The translations under genes and the position numbers were made by a program. From Castellaniella defragrans (GTDB lineage: Bacteria; Pseudomonadota; Gammaproteobacteria; Burkholderiales; Burkholderiaceae_B), in assembly GCF_014203015.1 (NCBI RefSeq), contig NZ_JACHIB010000004.1, positions 62,001-126,000 of the forward strand: 64,000 bases of DNA, in the 5' to 3' direction. This document shows positions 1-8,476 of this stretch, piece after piece (positions within the stretch are counted from its first letter, which is position 1; each line of letters begins with the position of its first letter). Under the pieces are notes generated by a model that saw only the letters and a program-made list of their open reading frames with translations, did not search any database and was not told where the DNA came from.

Positions 1-542
1 TCGGCCGTGACGACCTTCAGCGACATGACGTTCTCGCGCATGGTGCCGTAGCGCACGGCGTTGGTGCCCGAGGCGCGCGTGGCCGCCATGCCGCCCAGGC
101 TGGCGTCGGCGCCCGGGTCGATGGGGAAGAACAGGCCGGTGTCGCGCAGGGCTTCGTTGAGCTGCTTGCGGGTCACGCCCGCCTGCACCGTGGCGGTGAA
201 GTCCTCGGCGTGCACGGCCACGATCCGGTCCATCCCGGACAGGTCCAGGCACACGCCGCCCTGGACCGCCAGCAGGTGGCCTTCCAGGGACGAGCCCGCG
301 CCGTAGGGGATCAGGGCGATGCCGTGGTCGTGGCAATGGCGCGCCACCCAGGCGACCTCGTCCACGTCCCGGGCGTAGACCACCGCGTCGGGCGGCATGA
401 CCGGATACGGGGATTCGTCGCGACCATGGTGCTCGCGCACCGCCTGCGCCGTGGAGCAGCGCTCGCCGAAGCGCGCGGCCAGCGCGTCGAGGAAGCCATC
501 CGGCAAGGGCCGGGCCCGCTGGGCGATGTGCAAGGTATCCAT
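1..542 (-). CDS. FAD-linked oxidase, GlcD/D-lactate dehydrogenase-like (3' part outside window)
   Basis: The minus-strand frame opens at the ATG ending at 542 (MDTLHIAQRARPLPDGF) and runs off the left edge after about 180 codons, so the C-terminus is missing. The visible part is the N-terminal FAD-binding (PCMH-type) domain. It shows ALIPYGAGSSLEGH near residue 75, the usual pyrophosphate-contacting loop, then VQAGVTRKQLNEAL and the DPGADASLGGM/ASGTNAVRYG region typical of GlcD and cytochrome-linked D-lactate dehydrogenases. Such enzymes oxidise 2-hydroxyacids and pass electrons to the respiratory chain. The exact substrate cannot be decided from this fragment. It lies about 60 bp downstream of aroG on the same strand and may be read with it. 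The family call is firm; the substrate is not. Confidence 0.85.
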   Translation of the reverse strand, partial: MDTLHIAQRARPLPDGFLDALAARFGERCSTAQAVREHHGRDESPYPVMPPDAVVYARDVDEVAWVARHCHDHGIALIPYGAGSSLEGHLLAVQGGVCLDLSGMDRIVAVHAEDFTATVQAGVTRKQLNEALRDTGLFFPIDPGADASLGGMAATRASGTNAVRYGTMRENVMSLKVVTA

Positions 543-599
543 GTTCGATCCTGTCTACTCGGAAGCCGGCGGACCCGCGGGCCCGCCGGGCGGAACGTT

Positions 600-1697
600 T
601 CAGGCGGCGCTGCCGACCGGCTCGGCCGCCGCGCCCACGGCCTGGCGGCGCGCGCGCACCGCGGCGGCCAGGCGGTCGAGCACGGCCACCGTCGTGTCCC
701 AGTCCACGCAGCCGTCGGTGATGCTCTGACCATACACCAGGGGCTTGCCCGGCACCAGGTCCTGGCGGCCGCCCACCAGGTGGCTTTCCACCATGACGCC
801 GAACAGGCGCATGTCGCCGGCCTCGACCTGGGTGCAGATGTCCTCGATCACCAGGGGCTGGCGGGCGTAGTCCTTGCTGCTGTTGGCGTGGCTGGCGTCC
901 ACCATGACGCGCGGGCGCATGCCGGCCTTTTCCAGGGCCGCGGCCGCCGCCTGGACGTGCTCGGCCTGGTAGTTGGGCGCCTTGCCGCCGCGCAGGATCA
1001 CGTGGCAGTCCTCGTTGCCGCGCGTGGACACGATGGCGGAATGCCCGCCCTTGGTGACCGAGAGGAAGTAGTGCGGCTGCGACGAGGCCTTGAGCGCGTC
1101 GATGGCGATGCGCGTGTTGCCATCGGTGCCGTTCTTGAAGCCCACCGGGCAGGACAGCCCCGAGGCCAGCTCGCGGTGCACCTGGCTTTCCGTGGTGCGC
1201 GCCCCGATGGCGCCCCAGGACACCAGGTCGGCGATGTACTGCGGCGTGATCATGTCGAGGAACTCGGTGCCGGCCGGCAGGCCCAGGGCGTTGATGTCGA
1301 TCAGCAGCTCGCGCGCGGTGCGCAGGCCCTGGTTGATGTCGAAGCTGCCATCCAGGCCCGGGTCGTTGATCAGGCCCTTCCAGCCCACCGTGGTGCGGGG
1401 CTTCTCGAAGTACACCCGCATGACGATTTCCAGGTCGGCGCCCAGCCGCTCGCGCTGCGGCGCCAGGCGGCGGGCGTATTCCATGGCCGCCTGGGTGTCG
1501 TGGATGGAACACGGCCCGACCACGACCACCAGGCGGTCGTCCGCGCCGTAGAGCACGTCGTGGATGGCGCGCCGCGCATCGTGCACCGTGCGGGAAATGT
1601 CCGCCGTGCAGGGAAATTCACGCATCACGTGGGCGGGCGGGGCCAGCTCGCGGATTTCTCGGATGCGGGTATCGTCGGTATTGTGTGACACGGTCAT
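600..1697 (-). CDS. aroG: 3-deoxy-7-phosphoheptulonate (DAHP) synthase, class I
   Basis: This 365-aa class I (AroG/F/H) DAHP synthase condenses phosphoenolpyruvate and erythrose 4-phosphate, the entry step of the shikimate pathway. Family landmarks are VVVGPCSIHD near residue 60, the R-x-x-F-E-K-P-R-T-x-x-G-W-K-G segment, the INDPGLDGSF loop, GARTTESQ, and SVTKGGHSAIV. The length is normal. The ATG at 1697 (MTVSHNTDDTRI) is the natural start. Upstream on the same strand are a 27-codon Phe/Tyr-rich leader and an intrinsic terminator, so transcription into this gene is probably attenuated by charged Phe/Tyr-tRNA. The N-terminal segment resembles the regulated AroG/F/H type. Which amino acid feedback-inhibits the enzyme cannot be read reliably here. 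Confidence 0.95.
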   Translation of the reverse strand: MTVSHNTDDTRIREIRELAPPAHVMREFPCTADISRTVHDARRAIHDVLYGADDRLVVVVGPCSIHDTQAAMEYARRLAPQRERLGADLEIVMRVYFEKPRTTVGWKGLINDPGLDGSFDINQGLRTARELLIDINALGLPAGTEFLDMITPQYIADLVSWGAIGARTTESQVHRELASGLSCPVGFKNGTDGNTRIAIDALKASSQPHYFLSVTKGGHSAIVSTRGNEDCHVILRGGKAPNYQAEHVQAAAAALEKAGMRPRVMVDASHANSSKDYARQPLVIEDICTQVEAGDMRLFGVMVESHLVGGRQDLVPGKPLVYGQSITDGCVDWDTTVAVLDRLAAAVRARRQAVGAAAEPVGSAA

Positions 1698-1733
1698 GCT
1701 CCATTCATGGGCCGGATGCGGGAAGGCGGCAAC

Positions 1734-1766
1734 AAAAAAGCCGCCTGGCAGCGCCGGCGGCTTTTT
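1734..1766 (-). terminator. Intrinsic terminator in the aroG leader (attenuator)
   Basis: On the minus strand the arm AAAAAGCCGCC pairs with GGCGGCTTTTTT around a loop of about ten bases and ends in six T. It lies between the leader peptide stop (1781) and the aroG start (1697), so it can only stop aroG transcription prematurely. AAAGCCGCC also occurs inside the leader peptide codons (1815-1823). That second copy could pair with the 3' arm GGCGGCTTT and compete with the terminator. The terminator itself is clear; the alternative fold is inferred. Confidence 0.85.
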
Positions 1767-1780
1767 CGGGAATGTGTGGT

Positions 1781-1864
1781 CTACCTTTTAGTACAGCGAT
1801 TCCCTTCCTCCACCGGCGGCTTTGGAAACGTAAAAAAGTAGAAAAAATAAGGAATCGAGTGCAT
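1781..1864 (-). CDS. Phe/Tyr-rich leader peptide of aroG (pheL-like)
   Basis: This 27-codon ORF begins at ATG 1864 with AGGA seven bases upstream and ends at TAG 1781-1783. Its N-terminus reads MHSIPYFFYFFTFPKPP: five Phe and two Tyr in eight consecutive codons apart from one Thr. Many are TTT or TAT, unusual in this GC-rich genome. E. coli pheL reads [15 protein letters not shown], so the I-P-aromatic run-T-F-P order is strikingly alike. The ORF sits directly before the terminator at 1734-1766 and then aroG, the layout of a translating-ribosome attenuator. Expected behaviour is that stalling at Phe or Tyr codons lets aroG be transcribed. The regulatory role is inferred from layout and composition. 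Confidence 0.85.
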   Translation of the reverse strand: MHSIPYFFYFFTFPKPPVEEGNRCTKR

Positions 1865-1865
1865 T

Positions 1866-2085
1866 GGTGAATCCTAGCACAGTCACCACCCCTGGAGCAA
1901 GAAAGTTGCTCCGGCGATCCCTGCAGGATTTTTCGCGCCCGAAGGATTTCCTACGCTCCCCCAGCCTTTTCCATGCGATCCGGACGTTCCGCATGAATTG
2001 ATGGGTGAATCCTAGCACGCCCCCCGCCCTCCACGGCCAGAAAATTGCTCCGGCGACTCCCGAAGGATTTTCCGCGCGGGCCGGG
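1866..2085. repeat. Imperfect tandem duplication upstream of the aroG leader (two ~80-bp copies)
   Basis: About 80 bp at 1866-1945 recur at 2004-2085, offset by 138 bp. Shared blocks are GGTGAATCCTAGCAC (1866-1880 and 2004-2018), TTGCTCCGGCGA or its near copy, and a GGATTTT.CGCGC block. Read toward aroG, each copy ends in GTGCTAGGATTCACC. This holds an extended -10-like TGCTAGGAT and, in the proximal copy, the AGGA used by the leader peptide. The duplication may give aroG two start points. Nothing codes here. Confidence 0.6.
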
Positions 2086-2124
2086 TTTCACGCCGGGGTT
2101 CGCGCTCCGGACATTTCCAGTCAA

Positions 2125-2152
2125 TTGATTCGTGCTGAAATCATTCTATAAT
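2125..2152 (+). promoter_or_regulatory. Sigma-70 promoter of ehuBCDA
   Basis: TTGATT (2125-2130) and a perfect TATAAT (2147-2152) are separated by 16 bp. Transcription would begin near 2159. This rules out the upstream GTG at 2132 as the ehuB start and supports the ATG at 2204. Confidence 0.75.
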
Positions 2153-2203
2153 GCATCATTCGCCAAGAGATCATTTCATATGCACACATCCAGGAGACCC
2201 TCT

Positions 2204-3064
2204 ATGAAAACCGCACTGAAACCCTGGCTGCTGGCCGCGGCCGCCGCCTGCGTCCTGGGCCCCGGCGCCGCCGCGCAGGCGGCCGACCTCGACGCCCTGC
2301 GCAACGGCGGCACGCTGCGCGTGGCCATCGCCAACGAGATCCCCTACGGCTATATGGACCTGAACGGAGAAGCCAAGGGCGTGGGACCGGACGTGGCCAA
2401 GCACATCGCCAAGGCCCTGGGCATCGGCAAGATCGAATGGACCACCACGGCCTTCGGCTCGCTGATCCCCGGCCTGCAGGCCGACCGCTACGACATGGTG
2501 GCCGCCGAGATGGCCATCCTGCCGCAGCGCTGCGAGCAGGTGCTCTATTCCGAGCCGAACAGCTCCTATGGCGAGGGCCTGCTGGTCGCCAAGGGCAACC
2601 CGAAGAACCTCCACGACTATGAGAACTTCGCCGCCTCGGACCACAAGATCGCCATCATGGCCGGCGCCGACCAGCTGGAGATCCTGCAGGCGCTGAAGGT
2701 GCCCGCCAGCCGCATCGTCACCATCGCCAACAACGCCGACGCCATCTCCACGGTGACCACCGGGCGCGCGGACGGCTACGCCGCCACCAGCCTCACCGTC
2801 GGCGAACTGGCCGCCAAGAGCCGGGGCAAGGCCGAGGCCGCGCGCGACTTCAAGGACCCGGTGGTGGACGGTCAGCCCGTGCGCAGCTGGGGCGGCTTCG
2901 CCTTCTCCAAGGATTCGGGCGCGCTGCGCGACGCCGTGAACCAGGAGCTGGCGAAATTCAAGAAGACCGAGGACTGGAAGAAGATCATGAGCGGCTACGG
3001 CTTTTCCGCCGAGGACGCCTCGCAGTCCTTCGAGCGCAGCACGGCGCAGCTCTGCGCCGGGTAA
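2204..3064 (+). CDS. ehuB: Ectoine/hydroxyectoine ABC transporter, periplasmic binding protein EhuB
   Basis: This 286-aa family 3 solute-binding protein has a Sec signal peptide (MKTALKPWLLAAAAACVLG...AQA). It is followed by LRNGGTLRVAIANEIPYGYMD, GPDVAKHIAKALGI, and FGSLIPGLQADRYDMVAAEMAI. The segment PQRCEQVLYSEPNSSYGEGL is what I associate with EhuB rather than other amino-acid binding proteins. The ATG at 2204 has AGGAGA at 2191-2196 and lies downstream of the promoter. It heads ehuBCDA and faces the ectABCD operon tail to tail, so uptake of ectoine or hydroxyectoine is the most coherent role. A polar amino-acid ligand remains the alternative. Confidence 0.85.
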   Translation: MKTALKPWLLAAAAACVLGPGAAAQAADLDALRNGGTLRVAIANEIPYGYMDLNGEAKGVGPDVAKHIAKALGIGKIEWTTTAFGSLIPGLQADRYDMVAAEMAILPQRCEQVLYSEPNSSYGEGLLVAKGNPKNLHDYENFAASDHKIAIMAGADQLEILQALKVPASRIVTIANNADAISTVTTGRADGYAATSLTVGELAAKSRGKAEAARDFKDPVVDGQPVRSWGGFAFSKDSGALRDAVNQELAKFKKTEDWKKIMSGYGFSAEDASQSFERSTAQLCAG

Positions 3065-3082
3065 GGCCGGTCCGCGCTCCGC

Positions 3083-3754
3083 ATGGATTGGCTGTCCTAC
3101 CTGAACCCCCTGATGCAGGGCGCCTGGGTCACGATCCGGCTGGCCCTGTATTCCACCCTGCTGGGGGGGCTGTTCTCCTTCCTGTTCGGCATCGGCCGCC
3201 TGTCCCGGTCCGCGCCCTGCCGCTGGGCCTCGATCGCCCTGATCGAGGTCTTCCGCGGGACCTCGCTGCTGGTGCAGCTGTTCTGGCTGTTCTTCGCCCT
3301 GCCGGTGCTGGGCCAGGCCCTGGGCGTGGACCTGCGCCTGCCGCCGGTGGTGGCGGGCACGCTGGCCCTGAGCCTGAACATCGGCGCCTACGGGGCCGAG
3401 GTGGTGCGCGGCGCCATCCAGGCCGTGCCGCGCAGCCAGCACGAGGCGGCCAAGGCGCTGGATTTCACGCCGCGCCAGATCCTCTGGCGCATCGCCATCC
3501 CGCAGGCCGTGCCGGAAATGATGCCCAGCTTCGGCAACCTGGCCGTGCAGAACCTGAAGGACACGGCCCTGGTCTCGCTCATCGGCCTGGGCGACCTGGC
3601 CTTCCAGGCCGAGCGCGTGCGCAACTTCACCCAGGACAGCATCGGGGTCTACACCCTGCTGCTGCTGATGTATTTCGGCATGGCGCTGGTGCTGGCCGGG
3701 CTGATGCGGCTGCTGGAAACCCGCGTCGGGCGCTGGCGCCCCAAGGGGATCTGA
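3083..3754 (+). CDS. ehuC: Ectoine ABC transporter permease EhuC
   Basis: This 223-aa HisM/GlnP-family inner-membrane permease has about five hydrophobic helices. The cytoplasmic EAA loop (EAAKALDFTPRQILWRIAIPQA, residues about 129-150) docks the ATPase. The family signature ALSLNIGAYGAEVVRGAIQ lies just before it. It follows ehuB by 18 bp and abuts ehuD with no gap, so the two permeases are co-translated and likely form a heterodimer. The length is normal. Specificity comes from EhuB and the ectoine context rather than from this sequence. Confidence 0.85.
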   Translation: MDWLSYLNPLMQGAWVTIRLALYSTLLGGLFSFLFGIGRLSRSAPCRWASIALIEVFRGTSLLVQLFWLFFALPVLGQALGVDLRLPPVVAGTLALSLNIGAYGAEVVRGAIQAVPRSQHEAAKALDFTPRQILWRIAIPQAVPEMMPSFGNLAVQNLKDTALVSLIGLGDLAFQAERVRNFTQDSIGVYTLLLLMYFGMALVLAGLMRLLETRVGRWRPKGI

Positions 3755-4447
3755 ATGCTCTTCGGCATCGAATGGAACACGGCCAACGACTGGATCTTCG
3801 CCTGGTCGATCCTGCCCATCCTGCTGCGCGGCCTGGTCGTCACGATCGAGGCCACCCTGCTGGGCTTCGTCGTCGGCGCCGCGCTCGGCCTGGTGCTGGC
3901 GGCCCTGAAGAGCGTGCGCTTCCGGCTGATCGCCTGGCCGGCGCGGGTGTTCACGGAATTCCTGCGCGACACCCCGCTGCTGGTGCAGCTGTTCTTTCTC
4001 TACTACGTGCTGCCGGAATACGGGCTGGTGCTGCCCGCCTTCCTGACGGGCGCGCTGGCGCTGGGGGTGCAGTACAGCGCCTACATGTCCGAGGTCTACC
4101 GCGCCGGGCTGGAATCGATCAGCCGGGGCCAGACTGAGGCCGCGCGCGCCCTGGACATCTCGCCCCTGCGCACCTTCGCGGTCATCGTCCTGCCCCAGGC
4201 CATCCCCCGCATCATCCCGGCCCTGGGCAACTACCTGGTGTCCATCATGAAGGACGTGCCGGTGCTGTCCGTGGTGTCCATCCTGGAAATGCTCAACGTC
4301 GCGCGCATCATCGGCGACCGCAGCTTCAACTACATGGTGCCGCTGACCCTGGTGGGCGTGCTCTACCTGATCCTGACCCTGGTCGCCTCGGCCGGCGTGC
4401 GCCTGCTGGACGAACGCCTGCCCAAGCGCGGCATCCCCCTACGCTGA
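3755..4447 (+). CDS. ehuD: Ectoine ABC transporter permease EhuD
   Basis: This 230-aa second permease is paralogous to EhuC. It shows the EAA loop EAARALDISPLRTFAVIVLPQAI near residue 128 and the preceding LGVQYSAYMSEVYRAGLESI segment. An N-terminal EWNTANDWIFAWSILP stretch is typical of EhuD-like proteins. The ATG immediately follows the ehuC stop, and ehuA starts 6 bp after this stop, so the four genes are one transcription unit. It forms half of the membrane channel of the importer. Confidence 0.85.
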   Translation: MLFGIEWNTANDWIFAWSILPILLRGLVVTIEATLLGFVVGAALGLVLAALKSVRFRLIAWPARVFTEFLRDTPLLVQLFFLYYVLPEYGLVLPAFLTGALALGVQYSAYMSEVYRAGLESISRGQTEAARALDISPLRTFAVIVLPQAIPRIIPALGNYLVSIMKDVPVLSVVSILEMLNVARIIGDRSFNYMVPLTLVGVLYLILTLVASAGVRLLDERLPKRGIPLR

Positions 4448-4453
4448 ACCGAC

Positions 4454-5266
<813 letters not shown>

Positions 5267-5280
5267 GGGGCGGGGGTCCG

Positions 5281-6201
5281 CTAGGCCGCCGCCCGCAGCG
5301 GCGTCAGCGGCTCGGCCGAACGCCGCGCCGCGATGTGCTCGGGCCGGGGCTTCATGCCATGGAACGGCGCCTGCAGGCGGTTCTCCACGCTGTTGTAGAC
5401 CATGAAGACGTTGCTGCGCGGCCAGGGCGAGAGATTGCCGGCCGAGCCGTGCAGCGTGTTGCAGTCGAAGAACACCACCGATCCGGCGGGCGCGATCGCC
5501 GCCTCCAGCCCGCCGCGCTCCGCCAGCAGGCGCAGGCTGACGGGATCGGGCACCCCGACTTCCTGGCGGCGCAGCGAGGTGCGGTAGTGGTCTTCCGGCG
5601 TCTCGCCGACGCAGGCCACGAACTGCCGGTGCGAGCCCGGGATCAGCATCAGCGGCCCGTTGAAGGCCGTGTTGTCCGTCAGCAGCACCGAGCAGCTCAG
5701 CGCCCGCATCGCCGGCATGCCGTCTTCCACGTGCCAGGTCTCGAAGTCCGAATGCCAGTAGAACTCCTTGCCGTCGAGCGCGGGCTTCATGTTCACCCGC
5801 GACTGGTGGATGTAGACCTCGGAGCCCAGGATCTGGCGCGCCACGTCCAGCAGGCGGGGATCGCGCGGCAGCTCGGCCAGCCGCCGCCCCAGCTCGTGCA
5901 CGCGGAAGATCGAGCGCAGCGCCGTGCCGCCCGGCTCGCGGATCACCTCCTCGCCCTCGCGCACCGCCGGATCGTGCTCCAGCGCCTGGGCTTCCTCGCG
6001 CAGCGCCTGGATCTCCGCGGCGCCGAACACGCCAGGCAGGATCAGGAAGCCGTCCCGTTCGTAGGCCTGCAGCTGCCCCTCGTCGAGCGCATCGGCATAG
6101 CGGCCCTCGCCATACACCACGGGCTCGCCGCGCGCGATCAGCGCCGCGTCCCGCCCCGTCCGTGATACGTAGAAATCCTTCATCTCGTCATCGTCTCCCA
6201 T
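5281..6201 (-). CDS. ectD: Ectoine hydroxylase (Fe(II)/2-oxoglutarate dioxygenase)
   Basis: EctD hydroxylates ectoine to 5-hydroxyectoine using Fe(II), O2 and 2-oxoglutarate. The diagnostic segment FYWHSDFETWHVEDGMPAM is present and supplies the first iron ligands (the His and Asp of HSD). DCNTLHGSAGNLSPWPRSN holds the distal His and the Arg that binds 2-oxoglutarate. The N-terminal SRTGRDAALIARGEPVVYG also fits EctD. Two in-frame starts are possible: ATG 6201 (306 aa) or ATG 6183 (MKDFYVSRTG, 300 aa). The second matches family N-termini better and has GGGAG upstream. It is the last gene of ectABCD, 12 bp after ectC. Confidence 0.93.
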   Translation of the reverse strand: MGDDDEMKDFYVSRTGRDAALIARGEPVVYGEGRYADALDEGQLQAYERDGFLILPGVFGAAEIQALREEAQALEHDPAVREGEEVIREPGGTALRSIFRVHELGRRLAELPRDPRLLDVARQILGSEVYIHQSRVNMKPALDGKEFYWHSDFETWHVEDGMPAMRALSCSVLLTDNTAFNGPLMLIPGSHRQFVACVGETPEDHYRTSLRRQEVGVPDPVSLRLLAERGGLEAAIAPAGSVVFFDCNTLHGSAGNLSPWPRSNVFMVYNSVENRLQAPFHGMKPRPEHIAARRSAEPLTPLRAAA

Positions 6202-6213
6202 GAAAGGCCCCGG

Positions 6214-6615
6214 TCAGGCGCCGGCGGCATCCGCCGCCAGCGGATAGACGCCGGAGGCGTCGTGGACCTCGCGGCCCGTCAGCGGCGGGTTGAACACGCA
6301 GATCACCCGCAGCGGCCGCTCGCCGCCGCGCAGCCAGTGCTCGTCGTGCCGGTCCAGGGCGTAGACCACGCCGGGGCCCAGGGCGTACCTGCGGCCGTCG
6401 GCGATGGTCTCGATCTCGCCGTCGCCCTCGATGCACCAGACGGCCTCCAGGTGATTGCGGTAGTGGATGTGCGTCTCGGTCCCCGGGAAGATCACCGTCT
6501 CGTGGAAGGAGAACCCCATGCCGTCGGCGGCCAGCAGCACCCGGCGGCTGGTCCAGTTGTCCGTGACGATTTCCTGGTCCGTCCCGATGACGTCCCTGAC
6601 GTTGCGCACGATCAT
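6214..6615 (-). CDS. ectC: L-ectoine synthase
   Basis: This 133-aa cupin cyclises N-gamma-acetyl-L-2,4-diaminobutyrate to ectoine. It starts MIVRNVRDVIGTDQEIVTDNWTSRR, the standard EctC N-terminus. It carries GMGFSFHETVIFPGTETHIHYRNHLEAVWCIEGDGE, the metal-binding cupin motif, then LDRHDEHWLR and VFNPPLTGREVHD. The ATG overlaps the ectB stop in an ATGA arrangement, so translation is coupled. Length and motifs are complete. Confidence 0.95.
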   Translation of the reverse strand: MIVRNVRDVIGTDQEIVTDNWTSRRVLLAADGMGFSFHETVIFPGTETHIHYRNHLEAVWCIEGDGEIETIADGRRYALGPGVVYALDRHDEHWLRGGERPLRVICVFNPPLTGREVHDASGVYPLAADAAGA

Positions 6616-7919
6616 TGCCCGCCTCCCGCGACCTTCAGCGTGCGGGTCGGGCGGCCCGCGCCGGCCAGGACCTCGCCCACGCTGCGCTCGATGATCTGCA
6701 GCCCCTGCTGCAGCAGTTCGCGCGGGATGGTCAGGGCCGGCAGCACCTTCAGCACCTCGTCGTGCGCGCCCGAGGTCTCGATCACCACGCCCTGCTCGAA
6801 GGCCCGGCGCGCGATCCGGCCGGCCAGGCCCTCGCCCACCGGCGCGACCAGGCCCTGGATCAGCCCGCGCCCGCGCACCCCCAGGCCCGCGTCGCGGCAG
6901 CTGTGCGCGAGGTTTTCCAGCCAGTCGCGCACCAGGCGCTCCTTGGCCGCGACCTCCTCGCTCAGCGCGCCGTCGGCCCAGTAGGTCTCCAGCGCCTGGG
7001 CCGCCGTGACGAACGCCAGGTTGTTGCCGCGGAAGGTGCCGCTGTGCGCGCCGGGTTCCCAGACGTCCAGTTCGCGGCGCAGCAGCACCAGCGACATGGG
7101 CAGTCCGAAGCCCGACAGGGACTTCGACAGCGTGACGATGTCCGGCGAAATCCCCGCCGCCTCGAAGCTGAAGAAACTGCCGGTGCGCCCGCATCCCACC
7201 TGGATGTCGTCCACGATCAGCAGCATGTCGTGGCGCCGGCACAGGCGTTCGAGCTCGCGCAGCCAGCGCTGCGAGGCCACGTTCACTCCGCCCTCGCCCT
7301 GCACCGTCTCGACGATCACCGCCGCCGGATGATCCAGGCCGCTGCTGGGATCGTCCAGCATGCGTTCCAGGTAGGCCATGGTGTTCACGTCCGGGCCGAA
7401 GTAGCCGTCGTAGGGCATGAAGCTGATGTTGCCCAGGGCCACGCCGGCGGCCTTGCGGAATTTCCGGTTGGCGGTGGCCGCCAGCGAGCCGCCGGACACG
7501 CCGTGGAAGCCGTGGGTGAAGGAGATCACGTTCTGGCGGTTCTTGACCTGGCGCGCGATCTTGAGCGCCGCCTCGACCGCGTTGGTGCCCGTGGGGCCGG
7601 TGAACTGCAGCACGTAGTCCAGCCCGCGCGGTTCGAGCACCAGCCGGGCCAGCGTCTGCATGAAGTATTTCTTGGCGCTGGTGGCCATGTCCAGGCCGTG
7701 CGTCACGCCGTCGGCCTCCAGGTACGCCATCATGCGCTCGCGCAGGACCGGGTTGTTGTGCCCGTAGTTCAGGGTGCCCGCGCCGCTGAAGAAGTCGATG
7801 TAGCGGCGGCCGTCCTCGTCATACAGTTCCGAGCCGCGCGCCTTGCTGAAAATGACCGGAAACGACCGGACGTAGCCTCTGACTTCCGACTCCATCCGGT
7901 CGAAGATTTTCAAGTCCAT
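6612..7919 (-). CDS. ectB: Diaminobutyrate-2-oxoglutarate transaminase
   Basis: EctB aminates aspartate beta-semialdehyde to L-2,4-diaminobutyrate with glutamate as donor, the first ectoine-specific step. This 435-aa class III PLP aminotransferase shows FFSGAGTLNYGHNNP, FTGPTGTNAVEAALKIAR (PLP phosphate loop), FHGVSGGSLAATAN, VIVETVQGEGGVNV, LLIVDDIQVGCGRTG, and the PLP lysine in TLSKSLSGFGLPMS. The start (ATG 7919, MDLKIFDRMESEVR) is fixed by a strong AAGGAGG. It lies 20 bp after ectA and overlaps ectC by 4 bp. Confidence 0.95.
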   Translation of the reverse strand: MDLKIFDRMESEVRGYVRSFPVIFSKARGSELYDEDGRRYIDFFSGAGTLNYGHNNPVLRERMMAYLEADGVTHGLDMATSAKKYFMQTLARLVLEPRGLDYVLQFTGPTGTNAVEAALKIARQVKNRQNVISFTHGFHGVSGGSLAATANRKFRKAAGVALGNISFMPYDGYFGPDVNTMAYLERMLDDPSSGLDHPAAVIVETVQGEGGVNVASQRWLRELERLCRRHDMLLIVDDIQVGCGRTGSFFSFEAAGISPDIVTLSKSLSGFGLPMSLVLLRRELDVWEPGAHSGTFRGNNLAFVTAAQALETYWADGALSEEVAAKERLVRDWLENLAHSCRDAGLGVRGRGLIQGLVAPVGEGLAGRIARRAFEQGVVIETSGAHDEVLKVLPALTIPRELLQQGLQIIERSVGEVLAGAGRPTRTLKVAGGGQ

Positions 7920-7939
7920 GGGGTCCTCCTTTTCATCGT

Positions 7940-8476
7940 TCATGGAATCCGGTCCGCTCCGGGGACCGGCGGGGTGAGCGGGCCGATGCGCAGCAGCGGC
8001 TCGGCCTCGTGCGCGTCCGCGCCGAACAGCGCGGCGTCGAACAGGGCCGTCTCGCCCAGCGGCGCGCCCAGGCGGGCGGCCAGCCGGGAAAACAGCCTGC
8101 GGGAGGCCCGGTTTGCGGGCCCCACCGTGGTCTCGATCCAGCGTGCCGGGCGCGGCGCCCGGCGCGACAGCAGGCCCAGCAGCATGCCCAGGCCCAGTCC
8201 CCGGCCGCGCGCCCGGGGATCCACCGCCACCTGCCAGACGAACAGCGTGTCGTCCCGGCCCGGCGGGCGGTAGCCCGTCGCCATCCCCAGCAGGCCGGCC
8301 GCATCCTCGGCCAGGATGCAGGTATCGGAGAAATGCTCCGCCAGGAGCAGGTAGAGATAGACGGAATTCAGGTCCAGCGGCGGGCAGCGCGCCACCAGGT
8401 CCCGCAGGGCCGGCCCGTCCGCGCGGGCCGGCGGGCGCAGCCGCGCCCCGGTGTCCGGCGTCGGTCCCGCGGTCAA
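7940..8476 (-). CDS. ectA: L-2,4-diaminobutyrate N-acetyltransferase, TTG start
   Basis: This 178-aa GNAT acetyltransferase makes N-gamma-acetyl-diaminobutyrate. EctA hallmarks are CPPLDLNSVYLYLLLAEHFSDTC, FVWQVAVDPRARGRGLG (acetyl-CoA loop), and the ETTVGPANRASRRLF segment. No ATG or GTG fits. The frame's best start is TTG at 8476-8474, overlapping the ectR stop as TTGA, so translation is probably coupled to the regulator. The next gene is ectB. Motifs and length leave little doubt; only the start is inferred. Confidence 0.9.
   Translation of the reverse strand: MTAGPTPDTGARLRPPARADGPALRDLVARCPPLDLNSVYLYLLLAEHFSDTCILAEDAAGLLGMATGYRPPGRDDTLFVWQVAVDPRARGRGLGLGMLLGLLSRRAPRPARWIETTVGPANRASRRLFSRLAARLGAPLGETALFDAALFGADAHEAEPLLRIGPLTPPVPGADRIP

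Noticed and set aside
210-1688. Long plus-strand open frame opposite aroG and the FAD oxidase
   Set aside because: Its product is Arg/His/Ala-rich low-complexity sequence, and it lies antisense to two clear enzyme genes. It is a GC-bias shadow.
2132-2203. Upstream GTG start for ehuB
   Set aside because: The TATAAT promoter element lies inside this extension, and ATG 2204 has both a ribosome site and a signal peptide.
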